Assembly: GCF_001701045.1 (NCBI RefSeq)
Contig: NZ_CP016757.1
Span: 3,126,219 to 3,190,218 of the forward strand
Origin: Cloacibacillus porcorum
GTDB lineage: Bacteria > Synergistota > Synergistia > Synergistales > Synergistaceae
Length of the DNA: 64,000 nucleotides
Direction of reading: 5' to 3'
The notes beneath the pieces are model-generated. The model had not been told where the DNA came from. It saw nothing but the letters and a program-made list of their open reading frames with translations, and ran no database searches. The position numbers were made by a program, and so were the translations under genes. Below, in pieces: positions 16,830-25,793 of this stretch. The first letter of the stretch is position 1. Each line of letters opens with the position of its first letter.

Positions 16830-17046
16830 CTATTTTTTAATTATATATATAAAACCAATCATAAGCATACAATAACACATATATAAAATTTAAGTCAATT
16901 AATCAATAAATTATTTTCTAAATATAACGATAATATTTTAAAAATATTTCATAGTACGTAAATAAACGCTGGCGTCGCGTATTTGGGGCAAAGAAAACCA
17001 TTTACTTTTGCAATTAACAAGCCGCCGGTTTATTCACTTAATGGGG
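16830..17046. other. AT-rich intergenic stretch, no gene seen
   Basis: The 217 bp between the divergent avd and the paaK leader are strongly AT-rich. They probably carry the leftward promoter of the DGR. No convincing ORF or RNA was found. Confidence 0.5.
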
Positions 17047-17075
17047 TTGACAATCGCTCTGTTTGTATCTAAAAT
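17047..17075 (+). promoter_or_regulatory. Strong sigma-70-type promoter for the paaK leader
   Basis: TTGACA at 17047-17052, a 17-bp spacer and TAAAAT at 17070-17075. Transcription should start near 17082, giving a leader of nearly 300 bases before paaK. Confidence 0.75.
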
Positions 17076-17128
17076 TTCACCCATTGAAAGATAATCAGTG
17101 TAAATCATCTGAAAGGAGGCAATGGGAC

Positions 17129-17230
17129 ATGACGAATAAGATAACAGCTTCATCGCTTGACAGTCGTGTCACACGGTTCTCCTTTATCGGCGCGGGTCCT
17201 CTTCACGGGATCTGCGCGAAGACTGCTTGA
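17129..17230 (+). CDS. Leader ORF of 33 codons upstream of paaK
   Basis: ATG at 17129 follows AAAGGAGG with 9-base spacing and encodes a 33-aa peptide starting MTNKITASSLDSRVTRFSF and ending CAKTA. It lies between a strong promoter and an intrinsic terminator, all ahead of phenylacetate-CoA ligase. This is the layout of an attenuation leader or of a small independent gene. There is no run of Phe, Tyr or Trp codons, so classical amino-acid attenuation is not obvious. Function unknown. Confidence 0.5.
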   Translation: MTNKITASSLDSRVTRFSFIGAGPLHGICAKTA

Positions 17231-17279
17231 TTCATAGATAGCGCCATTTGAATCTACGCACCGCGTATATGTCGTTGAA

Positions 17280-17311
17280 GCAGGGCCCGCACATTGCGGC
17301 CCTGCTTTTTT
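17280..17311 (+). terminator. Intrinsic terminator inside the paaK leader
   Basis: gcagggcc (17280-17287) pairs with ggccctgc (17298-17305), followed by a T6 run at 17306-17311. It lies between the 33-codon ORF and paaK. Read-through or antitermination would be needed for paaK expression from the upstream promoter. Confidence 0.8.
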
Positions 17312-17378
17312 GCTGCCCGGCGACAGCATAAATTTTTAAAAAACATTTGGGAGAGACCCGAGAAAGGAAATGAGAAAA

Positions 17379-18686
17379 ATGGAGAAACAGAATTATTACC
17401 AGCCCGAAATCGAATGCGCGTCACGTGAACAGATCAGAGAATGGCAGAGCGAAGGACTTGTAAAGACCGTCCGGCACGCCTATGAAAACTCGCCCTACTA
17501 CCGTAAGAAGATGGACGAACACGGCGTGAAGCCGGAGGATATCAAGGGCGTCGACGACCTGCACAAGCTTCCCTTCATCAGCAAGGACGACCTGCGCGAG
17601 GCCTATCCCTACGGGCTGCTCTGCAAACCCCTCTCCGAATGCGTCCGTATCCAGTCCACGAGCGGCACCACCGGCAAGCGCGTCATCGCCTTCTACACGC
17701 AGCATGACATCGATGCCTGGGACGACGGCTGCGCGCGCGCGATCGTCGCGGCCGGCGGCACCAAGGACGACGTCGTGCACGTCTCGTACGGCTACGGCCT
17801 CTTCACCGGCGGGGCGGGACTCAACGGCGGCTCGCATAAGCTAGGCTCCCTCACGCTGCCGATGTCATCCGGCTCCACCGACCGTCAGATACAGTTCATG
17901 CAGGACTTAGGCTCGACGATACTCTGCTGCACCCCCTCATACGCCGCCTATCTGGGCGAGACGGTCGTCGAAAAGGGGCTGCAGGATACGATAAAGCTCA
18001 AGGCGGGGATATTCGGCGCGGAGGCCTGGAGCGAAGAGATGCGCCATGACATCGAGAAGAAGCTCGGGATCAAGGCATACGACATCTACGGCCTCACGGA
18101 GCTCGAGGGCCCCGGCGTCAGCTATGAATGCTGCGAGCAGCGCGGCATGCACATCTGCGAGGACCAGTTCATCGCCGAGATCATCAATCCCAATACCGGC
18201 GAAGTTCTGCCGGACGGCGAAAAGGGCGAGCTCGTCTTCACCTCCGTCAATAAAGAGGCCTTCCCGATGATCCGCTACCGCACCCGCGACATCTGCGTGC
18301 TCTCCCACGAGAAATGCTCCTGCGGCCGCACCCACGTCCGCATGGCGAAGCCGATGGGGCGCAGCGACGACATGCTCATCATCAAGGGCGTCAACGTCTT
18401 CCCCTCGCAGATAGAGACGGTGCTTATCGACAACGGATATTCACCGAACTACCAGCTCATCGTCGACCGCGTCAACAACAGCGACACCCTCGACATCAAC
18501 GTTGAGATGAACCAGGAGACGTTCAGCGACACCCTCGGCGAGATATCAACGCGCGAAAAGACGCTCGTCAACGCCTTGAAGGGCTTCCTTGGAATTTACG
18601 CGAGGGTCCATCTCGTCGAACCGAAGAGCATCCCGCGCAGCGAGGGCAAGGCGGTGCGCATTATCGACAAGCGTAAGCTCTACTAA
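17379..18686 (+). CDS. paaK: Phenylacetate-CoA ligase
   Basis: 435 aa adenylate-forming ligase that activates phenylacetate or similar arylacetates to CoA thioesters. The ATP/AMP loop is TSGTTGKRV (about residue 95), followed by YGLTELEGPGVSYEC (about 230), FPMIRYRTRDI and the C-terminal SDDMLIIKGVNVFPSQIE hinge. GAAAGGA lies at good distance from the ATG at 17379 but almost touches the in-frame ATG at 17370, so the later start is preferred. An ACT-domain protein gene follows, a common pairing in amino-acid fermenters where arylacetates or indolepyruvate products are handled. Confidence 0.9.
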   Translation: MEKQNYYQPEIECASREQIREWQSEGLVKTVRHAYENSPYYRKKMDEHGVKPEDIKGVDDLHKLPFISKDDLREAYPYGLLCKPLSECVRIQSTSGTTGKRVIAFYTQHDIDAWDDGCARAIVAAGGTKDDVVHVSYGYGLFTGGAGLNGGSHKLGSLTLPMSSGSTDRQIQFMQDLGSTILCCTPSYAAYLGETVVEKGLQDTIKLKAGIFGAEAWSEEMRHDIEKKLGIKAYDIYGLTELEGPGVSYECCEQRGMHICEDQFIAEIINPNTGEVLPDGEKGELVFTSVNKEAFPMIRYRTRDICVLSHEKCSCGRTHVRMAKPMGRSDDMLIIKGVNVFPSQIETVLIDNGYSPNYQLIVDRVNNSDTLDINVEMNQETFSDTLGEISTREKTLVNALKGFLGIYARVHLVEPKSIPRSEGKAVRIIDKRKLY

Positions 18687-18810
18687 TAGGCAGGGAACCA
18701 CGCCGCAGTCAGCCGCGGCAAACCATAAAAAACGCGGCGCTGAAAACAATCATAAATTATCCATAGGGATATAAAGAAAAATTGATTATAATAAAAGGAG
18801 GAATTATACA

Positions 18811-19266
18811 ATGAAGGGGGAAAAGACCATGACAGTCAAACAGATTTCCGTCTTTGTAGAAAACAAGCCGGGGAAACTGGCGGAGTTCGTGGAGCTCCTG
18901 CGCGCAAACGGCATTGATATGCGGGCGCTCTCGCTCGCCGAGGCCGCCGACTTCGGCGTGCTCCGTACGATCGTCAGCGACCCCGATAAGGCGCAGAAGG
19001 TGCTCTCCGATGCGGGCAGCATTTCGGCGGTGACGCCGGTGCTCGCCGTTGAGGTATCCGACGAGCCGGGCGCGCTTTACCATATTCTCGACATACTCAA
19101 AGAGGGTAACGTCAACCTTGAATACACCTATGCCTTCACGACACGCAAGGATCAGGGAGCATATATGGTCTTCCGCGTCGCGGACAAGAGCATTGACAAG
19201 GCGATAGAACTTCTCGCGGATAACGGCATCGGCATCGTGGCCCAGGAAGATATTTACGACCTGTAA
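18811..19266 (+). CDS. Tandem ACT-domain protein
   Basis: 151 aa with two ACT folds. The first is VKQISVFVENKPGKLAEFVELLRANGIDM (from residue 8), the second VLAVEVSDEPGALYHILDILKEGNVNLEYTYAF (from about 76). ACT domains bind amino acids and regulate partner enzymes. Genes of this type commonly follow paaK, so it may sense an aromatic amino acid for the ligase. AAAGGAGG sits 8 bases before the ATG; a second ATG six codons on is a possible start. A terminator follows. Confidence 0.88.
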   Translation: MKGEKTMTVKQISVFVENKPGKLAEFVELLRANGIDMRALSLAEAADFGVLRTIVSDPDKAQKVLSDAGSISAVTPVLAVEVSDEPGALYHILDILKEGNVNLEYTYAFTTRKDQGAYMVFRVADKSIDKAIELLADNGIGIVAQEDIYDL

Positions 19267-19288
19267 CTTTTCACATCCGCATAAACAA

Positions 19289-19325
19289 ACACAGGGGACC
19301 GTCTATTGGCGGCCCCCTGTGTTTT
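19289..19325 (+). terminator. Intrinsic terminator after ACT gene
   Basis: acacagggg (19289-19297) pairs with the ccctgtgt segment around 19314-19322 and is followed by a T4 run. It ends the paaK-ACT unit and faces the convergent surface-protein gene. Confidence 0.7.
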
Positions 19326-19362
19326 GGGACGGTATCGAGAATCTTGCGTTTATTGCCGGTAA

Positions 19363-20766
19363 CTACCTCTTTCTGAAAAATATCGCCGCTCCGCCGAACA
19401 CCAGCAGCAGAAGCGGGAAGGCCGCGGCATTACAGCCGCCGGAGGAACCGCCGGAGTTTTCTTCGATTACCTCGACTTTATCTGAAGCAAGAAGTTTGAT
19501 CGGCACCGCTTTAGATACACCTATCGGACGAACTTTGTCAACCACGCCAATCGTATTATTCCCGACACTGTTAAAATCACCGTCATATCGTGCGGTCCAA
19601 CCAAGAATATTGCCATTTTTATCTTTTTCCAATTTATCGGTGTTGCTCGAATAGTGCACACTTATATCTTGACGGGTTACGTCAGCTAGTTTATTCCCCT
19701 TAATCGTACATTCTGTAAATGTCGCAGTACCAACGGGCTTCATTGTATCATCATTATGCGAGCCATCGTGTGAATACAGTCCGGCTCCCGCGACTGTTGC
19801 TACGTTATTTATTATTTCACATTTAACAAGCTCAAGTTCGCTTAAAACATCAAGGATAACGCCACCACCGTTCTTGGCCTTGTTGTTCGATATTACGCAG
19901 TTTTCCATTTTTCCGTGAGCATTATAAAAGAGGATACCGCCGCCGTTGCCTATACCATTATCGGATACATCATTTGAGGCAATTGTACAACCTTTGAATA
20001 CATTCAACGTATCGTTCTCTGGATTTACGTAGACTCCACCACCACGTCCGCCTTTATTGCCAGATACCGTGCAGTTTATCATCTTTATGTTGCCGCCCCA
20101 CTCCCCTCCACGTTCCGGGGATACAAATCCGGGGTCAACGTAAATGCCACCGCCGCGAGATCCACAAATATTATTAATTATTTTTGTATTCTCAAGTACG
20201 GCGTTACCTATCAAATATATCCCGCCAGCTCTGTCTTTTCCCGTGTTTTCGGATATTTCACAATTCTTGAACGTCACCTTAGCTTTGGCGTCGATAAAAA
20301 GAGCGGCGCCTCCATCCTTCGTATGCACCCCCTTCTCGGTGCCGCACTTTGTAATCTTCACATTATCAAAAGCGACTACCAGGTTACGCCCGACATAAAC
20401 TCCGCCGCCACTGACGGTGCCTTTTTTAGAATCGGCAGCCGCGTATCCGCCCTTTGTTATCGTAAGGTTCTTAAATACAACATTCGTTCCCGTAACTTTA
20501 AAGATACGCGCCATACCCATAGCGTCAACTACGTGGTTAGCTCCATCAATAGTTATCGGCTTGTCGATAATTATTCCCTCTACTGTTATTCCTGTCTCAC
20601 CATTTAAGACATCATATGTGTAATCATCCGATAACGTCAAAGTCGCGCCTTCGTTGGTTCCATTTATTGCGCCCTGCAATTCGCTGAAATTTCCCGCCTC
20701 GGCGCTGCCGGTAAACAAAAGAGCACAAAGCAACAGTACAAAAAACCTTCCGGTGATTCGCTTCAA
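19363..20766 (-). CDS. Exported right-handed beta-helix protein with Synergist-CTERM tail
   Basis: 467 aa. Signal peptide MKRITGRFFVLLLCALLFTGSAEA, then a parallel beta-helix made of many short rungs rich in GGGIYV/GGGVYV, NNKAKNGGG and 'C-x-I-x-x-N' type turns, about residues 60-400. Such folds occur in pectin lyases and polymorphic surface proteins; no catalytic motif is visible. The C-terminus (GGSSGGCNAAA, a hydrophobic stretch, FFRKR) is a Synergist-CTERM-type anchor signal. It is probably surface-located. It lies convergent with the ACT gene and divergent from the T-box leader. The substrate is unknown. Confidence 0.75.
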   Translation of the reverse strand: MKRITGRFFVLLLCALLFTGSAEAGNFSELQGAINGTNEGATLTLSDDYTYDVLNGETGITVEGIIIDKPITIDGANHVVDAMGMARIFKVTGTNVVFKNLTITKGGYAAADSKKGTVSGGGVYVGRNLVVAFDNVKITKCGTEKGVHTKDGGAALFIDAKAKVTFKNCEISENTGKDRAGGIYLIGNAVLENTKIINNICGSRGGGIYVDPGFVSPERGGEWGGNIKMINCTVSGNKGGRGGGVYVNPENDTLNVFKGCTIASNDVSDNGIGNGGGILFYNAHGKMENCVISNNKAKNGGGVILDVLSELELVKCEIINNVATVAGAGLYSHDGSHNDDTMKPVGTATFTECTIKGNKLADVTRQDISVHYSSNTDKLEKDKNGNILGWTARYDGDFNSVGNNTIGVVDKVRPIGVSKAVPIKLLASDKVEVIEENSGGSSGGCNAAAFPLLLLVFGGAAIFFRKR

Positions 20767-20944
20767 AGATATTCCCCCTATTCTATTTTATGCAACTATG
20801 TTTCATAGCATTCATTATATTTCATAGATACCTGTTGTCTATTTTTAGTCAATTTAATTTTTTTATAGCCCGTTTTGTTCCAATAAATAGAAAGGAGAGC
20901 TTGACATAATTCGAACTCTGCGCAAGAATATCTCATAATGCAAT

Positions 20945-21266
20945 AACGGCAAATGCGATGACTGGAAAGAAGTAGGTCTGCCGGCTGTCTTACAGAGAGC
21001 CGCCGGGTGGTGCGAGGCGGTGGACGGGCGAACTGAAATACATTCCAAGAGCAGCGCACCAAAAGGGAGTCCCTCTTATCTCTGATGATCTTCCCAAGTA
21101 GGCTGCGACGGGTCCGCCCGTAATCGCGGACAGGGTATACTACGTTTGTAAAGCGCTTTTCGTACAGTACCCGACGAGGACGTCTTTCGTGAGAGGACGT
21201 CAAACTGAGGTGGTACCACGGGTGATTATTCCCCGTCCTCTGGATAACAGGAGGACGGGGATTTTT
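20945..21266 (+). promoter_or_regulatory. T-box riboswitch leader (probable Tyr specifier)
   Basis: A stem I with K-turn sequence GATGA (20957-20961), the specifier-loop AGTA (20971-20974) and a CAGAGAGC segment leads to a candidate specifier TAC at 21039-21041 (followed by A, 5' of the TTCC that closes the lower stem). The conserved T-box, AGGTGGTACCACGGG, lies at 21208-21222. It is followed by the terminator ccccgtcctc (21231-21240) / gaggacgggg (21251-21260) and a T5 run. Uncharged tRNA, probably tRNA-Tyr, would favour the antiterminator and turn on the ligase gene. The specifier assignment is less certain than the T-box itself. Confidence 0.85.
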
Positions 21267-21320
21267 ATATGCCCACCCTCCGAAAAAGGTTACGCACAGT
21301 TTAAGGAGGAAGAGACAAAA

Positions 21321-22955
21321 ATGCCGATCACAGACCTGCTCGAAAGAAACGCCAAAGAGTTCTGCCACGAGACGGCGCTCGTGGAGATAAACCCCGAAGT
21401 CAAGGAGCTGCGCCGCGTCACGTGGAAGGAATACGAGCTGATCGAATCCAGCCCCACGGAGAGCTACCGCCGCGAGATCACCTGGAGCGTCTTTGACGAA
21501 AAGGCGAACCGCTGCGCGAATCTGCTTCTTTCGCGCGGCATCAAAAAGGGCGACAAGGTCGCCATCCTCATGATGAACAGCCTTGAGTGGCTGCCGCTTT
21601 ATTTCGGTATTTTAAAGACGGGGGCCCTTGCCGTCCCCCTCAACTTCCGCTACACGGCGGAGGAGATAAAATACTGCCTCGAGCTCGCCGACGTCGACGC
21701 GCTCTTCTTCGGCCCGGAGTTCATCGGCCGAGTGGAGGATATCTGCGAGCAGATCCCCCGCGTGAAGCTGATATTCTACATCGGCGACAGCTGCCCGCGT
21801 TTCGCGGAAAATTATCTGCATCTGACGGCGAACCTTTCGAGCTACGCGCCGCGCATACTGCTCTCCGACGAGGACGACGCGGCGATATACTTCTCCTCGG
21901 GAACGACCGGCTTCCCCAAGGCGATACTGCACAACCACGAGAGCCTCATGCACGCCGCGAAGGTCGAGCAGAGCCACCACGGGCAGAGACACGACGACGT
22001 CTTCCTCTGTATCCCGCCGCTCTACCACACGGGGGCAAAGATGCACTGGTTCGGCAGCCTCATATCCGGCAGCAAAGGCATTCTGCTCAAGGGCACGGAC
22101 CCCATATCGATCATCAAAACCGTCTCGGACGAAAAGTGCACCATCGTCTGGCTGCTCGTGCCGTGGGTACAGGATATCCTTGACGCGATCGACGCGGGAA
22201 AGGTCCGTCTGGAGGACTACGAGCTCTCGCAGTGGCGGCTCATGCACATCGGCGCGCAGCCGGTGCCGCCGAGCCTCATCAACCGGTGGCGCCGCGTGTT
22301 CCCGAAACATAGATACGATACGAACTACGGCCTGTCGGAATCTATCGGGCCGGGCTGCGTCCACCTCGGCGTGGGCAATATAGACAAGGTCGGGGCGATC
22401 GGCGTTCCGGGCTACGGATGGAAGGTGAAGATCGTCGACGACGAGGGGCGCCCCGTCACCAACGGCGGCGTCGGCGAGCTGGCCGTGAAGGGGCCCGGCG
22501 TAATGACCTGCTACTACAACGACCCAAAGGCCACCGCCGAGGTGCTGCACGACGGCTGGCTGGCGACGGGGGACATGGCGCGCCAGGACGAACAGGGCTT
22601 CATCTACCTTGTGGACCGCAAAAAGGACGTCATCATCAGCGGCGGCGAGAATATCTACCCCGTTCAGGTGGAGGACTTCCTCCGCGCCCATCCCTCGATA
22701 AAGGACGCGGCGGTGATCGGCCTGCCGGACCAGAGGCTCGGCGAGATCGCGGCGGCGATCATCGAGCTCAAAGAGGGTTTCACCTGCACCGAGGAGGAGA
22801 TCGAAAAGTTCTGTCTCGACCTGCCGCGCTACAAGCGCCCGCGCCGCATAATCTTCGCCGAGATCCCCCGCAACCCGACGGGCAAGATCGAAAAGCCGAA
22901 GCTGCGCCAGATGTACCGCGCGGAGAACCTCGTCGCGATGCAGACAAACAGCTGA
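21321..22955 (+). CDS. AMP-dependent acyl-CoA synthetase/ligase
   Basis: 544 aa ANL-superfamily enzyme that activates a carboxylic acid through an acyl-adenylate to a CoA thioester. Motifs: the ATP loop YFSSGTTGFPKA (about residue 190), NYGLSESIG, LATGDMARQDEQGFIYLVDRKKD (A7-A8 hinge, about 415-440) and the A10 Lys in PRNPTGKIEKPK near the end. AAGGAGGA sits 10 bases before the chosen ATG; a longer open frame upstream only covers the T-box. The substrate is unknown. Control by a probable Tyr-type T-box and nearness to paaK suggest an aromatic or amino-acid-derived acid. Confidence 0.88.
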   Translation: MPITDLLERNAKEFCHETALVEINPEVKELRRVTWKEYELIESSPTESYRREITWSVFDEKANRCANLLLSRGIKKGDKVAILMMNSLEWLPLYFGILKTGALAVPLNFRYTAEEIKYCLELADVDALFFGPEFIGRVEDICEQIPRVKLIFYIGDSCPRFAENYLHLTANLSSYAPRILLSDEDDAAIYFSSGTTGFPKAILHNHESLMHAAKVEQSHHGQRHDDVFLCIPPLYHTGAKMHWFGSLISGSKGILLKGTDPISIIKTVSDEKCTIVWLLVPWVQDILDAIDAGKVRLEDYELSQWRLMHIGAQPVPPSLINRWRRVFPKHRYDTNYGLSESIGPGCVHLGVGNIDKVGAIGVPGYGWKVKIVDDEGRPVTNGGVGELAVKGPGVMTCYYNDPKATAEVLHDGWLATGDMARQDEQGFIYLVDRKKDVIISGGENIYPVQVEDFLRAHPSIKDAAVIGLPDQRLGEIAAAIIELKEGFTCTEEEIEKFCLDLPRYKRPRRIIFAEIPRNPTGKIEKPKLRQMYRAENLVAMQTNS

Positions 22956-22995
22956 GCCACCCGGCTTTCTGCATAAGCGGTGCTCATGCCTCTGT

Positions 22996-23023
22996 TTGAC
23001 AAAAAGGACAGATAAGGTATAAT
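22996..23023 (+). promoter_or_regulatory. Promoter of tRNA-Thr
   Basis: TTGACA at 22996-23001, a 16-bp spacer and a perfect TATAAT at 23018-23023, ending 30 bp before the tRNA. Confidence 0.8.
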
Positions 23024-23053
23024 ACTCTCCGACATATTTACGGATATGCCTAT

Positions 23054-23129
23054 GCCGGTGTAGCTCAGTTGGTAGAGCAGCTGACTTGTAATCAGCAGGT
23101 CGGGGGTTCGAATCCTCTCGCCGGCTCCA
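23054..23129 (+). tRNA. tRNA-Thr (anticodon TGT)
   Basis: 76 nt with encoded CCA. The acceptor arms GCCGGTG and CGCCGGC pair. The anticodon arm is ctgacttgtaatcag with anticodon TGT, and the T arm carries GGTTCGAATCC. Its 3' end serves as attachment site for the island to the right. The sequence stays complete after integration because the repeat restores the 3' end. Confidence 0.95.
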
Positions 23130-23131
23130 TT
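23113..23131. other. Attachment site, left (in tRNA-Thr 3' end)
   Basis: A 19-bp sequence, tcctctcgccggctccatt, covers the T-arm end, acceptor and CCA of tRNA-Thr. It is repeated exactly at 38767-38785. It marks the left boundary of the island. Confidence 0.85.
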
Positions 23132-23241
23132 AAGCTAAAAAAGCCAGTCACATCAAGGCTTTTCCTATATACTTTAAGGTCAAATTAGCTGACTTTTCCC
23201 ATTGGTACAAATAACAGGTACAAAAAGGGAGAAGTCAGCTA

Positions 23242-25110
23242 ATGTTTTTATCAACCGTTAGGAAACCGCGTGTCAACAAATACTCATGTTCTAACATTCT
23301 TCTTAAGGGCGCTATCTACCACTTTAGGCAGTGTATCCCCCAAGATATTGTCCCCTGTTTCTCCAAAAAAGAATATCGTTTATCATTGCATACGTCAGAT
23401 AAAAGGAAAGCCGCAAGGAAAGCGGCAATAATGCACAATGTACTGTGGGATATTTTTACATTGATTAGAGAGGACGGGTTCAAGATGGACGAAGCAACTT
23501 TCAGGAATATTGAAGCTATGGCTGATAAATGGCTTGTCGAAATACTTAAAGATGATGAACTGAAAAGGATAAAAGGATTAGTTGACCATGCTTTTTGGCA
23601 TGTAGATAAAGACTTTAATTATGAAAGTAATAGCTACGACTTTGATTCGATGGCCTCAATGGTGCAGAGCGATATAAAAGAGGCGCTTAAAACTAACGAC
23701 TTTAAACCGTTTGTGTACGACACAAATACTGGCGAATATTCCGGCGTATATGGGATAAAGAAAACGGTTGACGACTTTATTACGACCCACGCATTAGATA
23801 TCAAGGGAGAAGAGTTGATTGCTCTCACAAGAGAGATAGCCAAACGCTATGTTGACTATTTGGAGATAGGCAAGGCGCGGGAGAACGGAGATTACGCCGT
23901 CGAAAAGAAACTAATGAAGGATATTTTCCCCTCGTCTGGTACAAATATATCCAGCTATACATGCGCTAAAGCCTTGCCATTACAGGATATTCAAGATGAT
24001 AGTGACGTGACAATTTTAGAGGCCGTCAATAAATACTACGAGACAAAAAGATTCAAAGATTTAGCGGCTGGCACACAGACGGAAGCAAGAAGAGCGTTGA
24101 CTGATTTTACTTCCATGTTGGGAAACATCCCCCTGAAAGATATAAGCGTTGCAAGTGTACGTACCTTTAGAGCGAGGTACTACAAAATGCCAAAAGAACG
24201 ACGCACTAAAGAACGGGTACACCTAAACGCCAGCCAGTTGATAGCGCTTGCTGAGAACGACCCTACGGTACAGATAAGGACTGAAAGGGCCTCTTGTAAA
24301 AGTTTGGCGTTTATTGTCACATTTTTTAAATGGCTGGAAAAAGAGGGCTATTGTTTCAACCCTCAGATTATAAAAGTCATTGCGCCAGATAAAGAGAAGC
24401 CGCTTGTAAATGCAAACGAGAAGAGAAACCGATACACAATAGAGGAACTCAATAGGATGTTCCACCATAAGAGTTATGTCAGCGATTCTTTCAGATATGA
24501 CTTTCAATTTTGGCTTCCATTGCTGGGAATCTTTACAGGTGCGAGACTTGACGAACTATGCCAGATAAACCCACAGGACGGAATCTTACAGAGCAAAGAG
24601 GGAATCTGGTATATCGACATAAAGGATAATGCAGAGGGAAAAGGAATCAAGACGGCGGCTGGATATAGAGCAATACCAATACACCCTGAACTTATCGCGC
24701 TGGGATTTATAAAATATGCGGAAGGTCAAAAGGCAAAGGGAGAGACACTGTTATTCCCTGAATTAAGAAACAGGCGTGCCGATAAAAAACTTTATCCGAA
24801 AGCGTCCAGATGGTTCAATGATGTATTCAAGAAGGAAGTCGGCATAACATCTGTAGCGACAAAGACAAAGAAAGAGGAAAAGAAACTGGACTTCCATTCT
24901 TTCAGAGCGACATTCATAGATACGGCAAAACAGCTTTCACTTCCATTGTCACAGGTACATGAGATAGTCGGACATACGGAGGACAGGGGCGTTACCGGTA
25001 TCTATGAGGAAAGATACGGGATTGCGATTCTCTTCCATGACGTTATTGAAAAAATAAAGTACGACGGCCTTGATTTGTCGAAACTAAAGAATAACCGCTA
25101 TAGCCGTTAA
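23242..25110 (+). CDS. Tyrosine recombinase (island integrase)
   Basis: 622 aa, long for the family. The N-terminal part is a DUF6538-like arm (YHFRQCIPQDIVPCFSKKEYRLSLHT), then a SAM-like core-binding segment (about 250-350). The C-terminal catalytic domain has Arg435 in GARLDELCQI, His552 and Arg555 in HSFRATF, the second His in HEIVGHTED (about 575), and the Tyr nucleophile near GIYEERYG (about 590). It stands about 110 bp from the attL repeat, as expected for the enzyme that integrates the island at tRNA-Thr. Codon use is AT-richer than in host genes. Confidence 0.9.
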   Translation: MFLSTVRKPRVNKYSCSNILLKGAIYHFRQCIPQDIVPCFSKKEYRLSLHTSDKRKAARKAAIMHNVLWDIFTLIREDGFKMDEATFRNIEAMADKWLVEILKDDELKRIKGLVDHAFWHVDKDFNYESNSYDFDSMASMVQSDIKEALKTNDFKPFVYDTNTGEYSGVYGIKKTVDDFITTHALDIKGEELIALTREIAKRYVDYLEIGKARENGDYAVEKKLMKDIFPSSGTNISSYTCAKALPLQDIQDDSDVTILEAVNKYYETKRFKDLAAGTQTEARRALTDFTSMLGNIPLKDISVASVRTFRARYYKMPKERRTKERVHLNASQLIALAENDPTVQIRTERASCKSLAFIVTFFKWLEKEGYCFNPQIIKVIAPDKEKPLVNANEKRNRYTIEELNRMFHHKSYVSDSFRYDFQFWLPLLGIFTGARLDELCQINPQDGILQSKEGIWYIDIKDNAEGKGIKTAAGYRAIPIHPELIALGFIKYAEGQKAKGETLLFPELRNRRADKKLYPKASRWFNDVFKKEVGITSVATKTKKEEKKLDFHSFRATFIDTAKQLSLPLSQVHEIVGHTEDRGVTGIYEERYGIAILFHDVIEKIKYDGLDLSKLKNNRYSR

Positions 25111-25232
25111 CAGTATGGTTTAAATCCCCTCCCAGAATCAACACAGAGGGGCTAACTTTAATGCGGAGGTATAAAACTACCTGCCTTGAATGGAGGCTAT
25201 TTAAAGAATAGACCTCCCTGTCTCTTTTCTAC

Positions 25233-25571
25233 ATGGCTATGTGGGGGAAGGTCAGGGAGGAAGACAACCGCCCCGTAGTATCAAGTAGGAAGGTTGCAGA
25301 GGTGTTTGAGAAAGAACACAAGATTGTTATGCGCGACATAAGAGAGCTCGGTTGTGCCGCAGAATTTGCCGCCTACAATTTTGTATGCGGGTCCTACAAA
25401 GACGCTCAGAATCAGGAACGCCCCGAATACCTCATGACCCGCCTTGGCTTCTCCGTCCTGACGATGGGCTTTACCGACACGAAGGGAGAACTTCCACAGT
25501 TTAAGCCCCTTCGCTTAAGAGTCCGTCAGAGGGATTATAATATAAATAGTGTTGGAACATTGGATAATTAA
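25233..25571 (+). pseudogene. Rha-family phage regulator fragment, copy 1
   Basis: 112 aa. The N-terminal Rha domain is recognisable (RPVVSSRKVAEVFEKEH, VMRDIRELG, PEYLMTRLGFSVLTMGF). After MGFTDTKGEL the family's usual continuation is lost and the frame ends in unrelated residues, about 100 bp before an IS3-type element. Intact Rha proteins are longer and often carry an antirepressor C-terminal domain, so this is a truncated remnant. Close relatives lie at 31612, 35806 and 36465. Confidence 0.7.
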
Positions 25572-25793
25572 CAAAGAAAACCCCTGAGTCTCTGGAAGAG
25601 ATTATCCCCGATTCTGTGTAAACCACGAAGAAGTCGTAGAATATATCTAAGACAAACGGAGGGTTAACTGCACTGCTAAACTAATCCTGTACATATAGGG
25701 GGGTAAAAATGAGACAAGATATAATTGTCTTTTATACATGACAATAATATCTTGTGGCACAAGAGCCATGTTTATATGCACAGGAGGCCTGTA

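Noticed and set aside
17231-17279. accgcg word in the paaK leader taken as a T-box
   Set aside because: The conserved core AGGGTGGNACCGCG is missing and there is no stem I; only a plain terminator follows.
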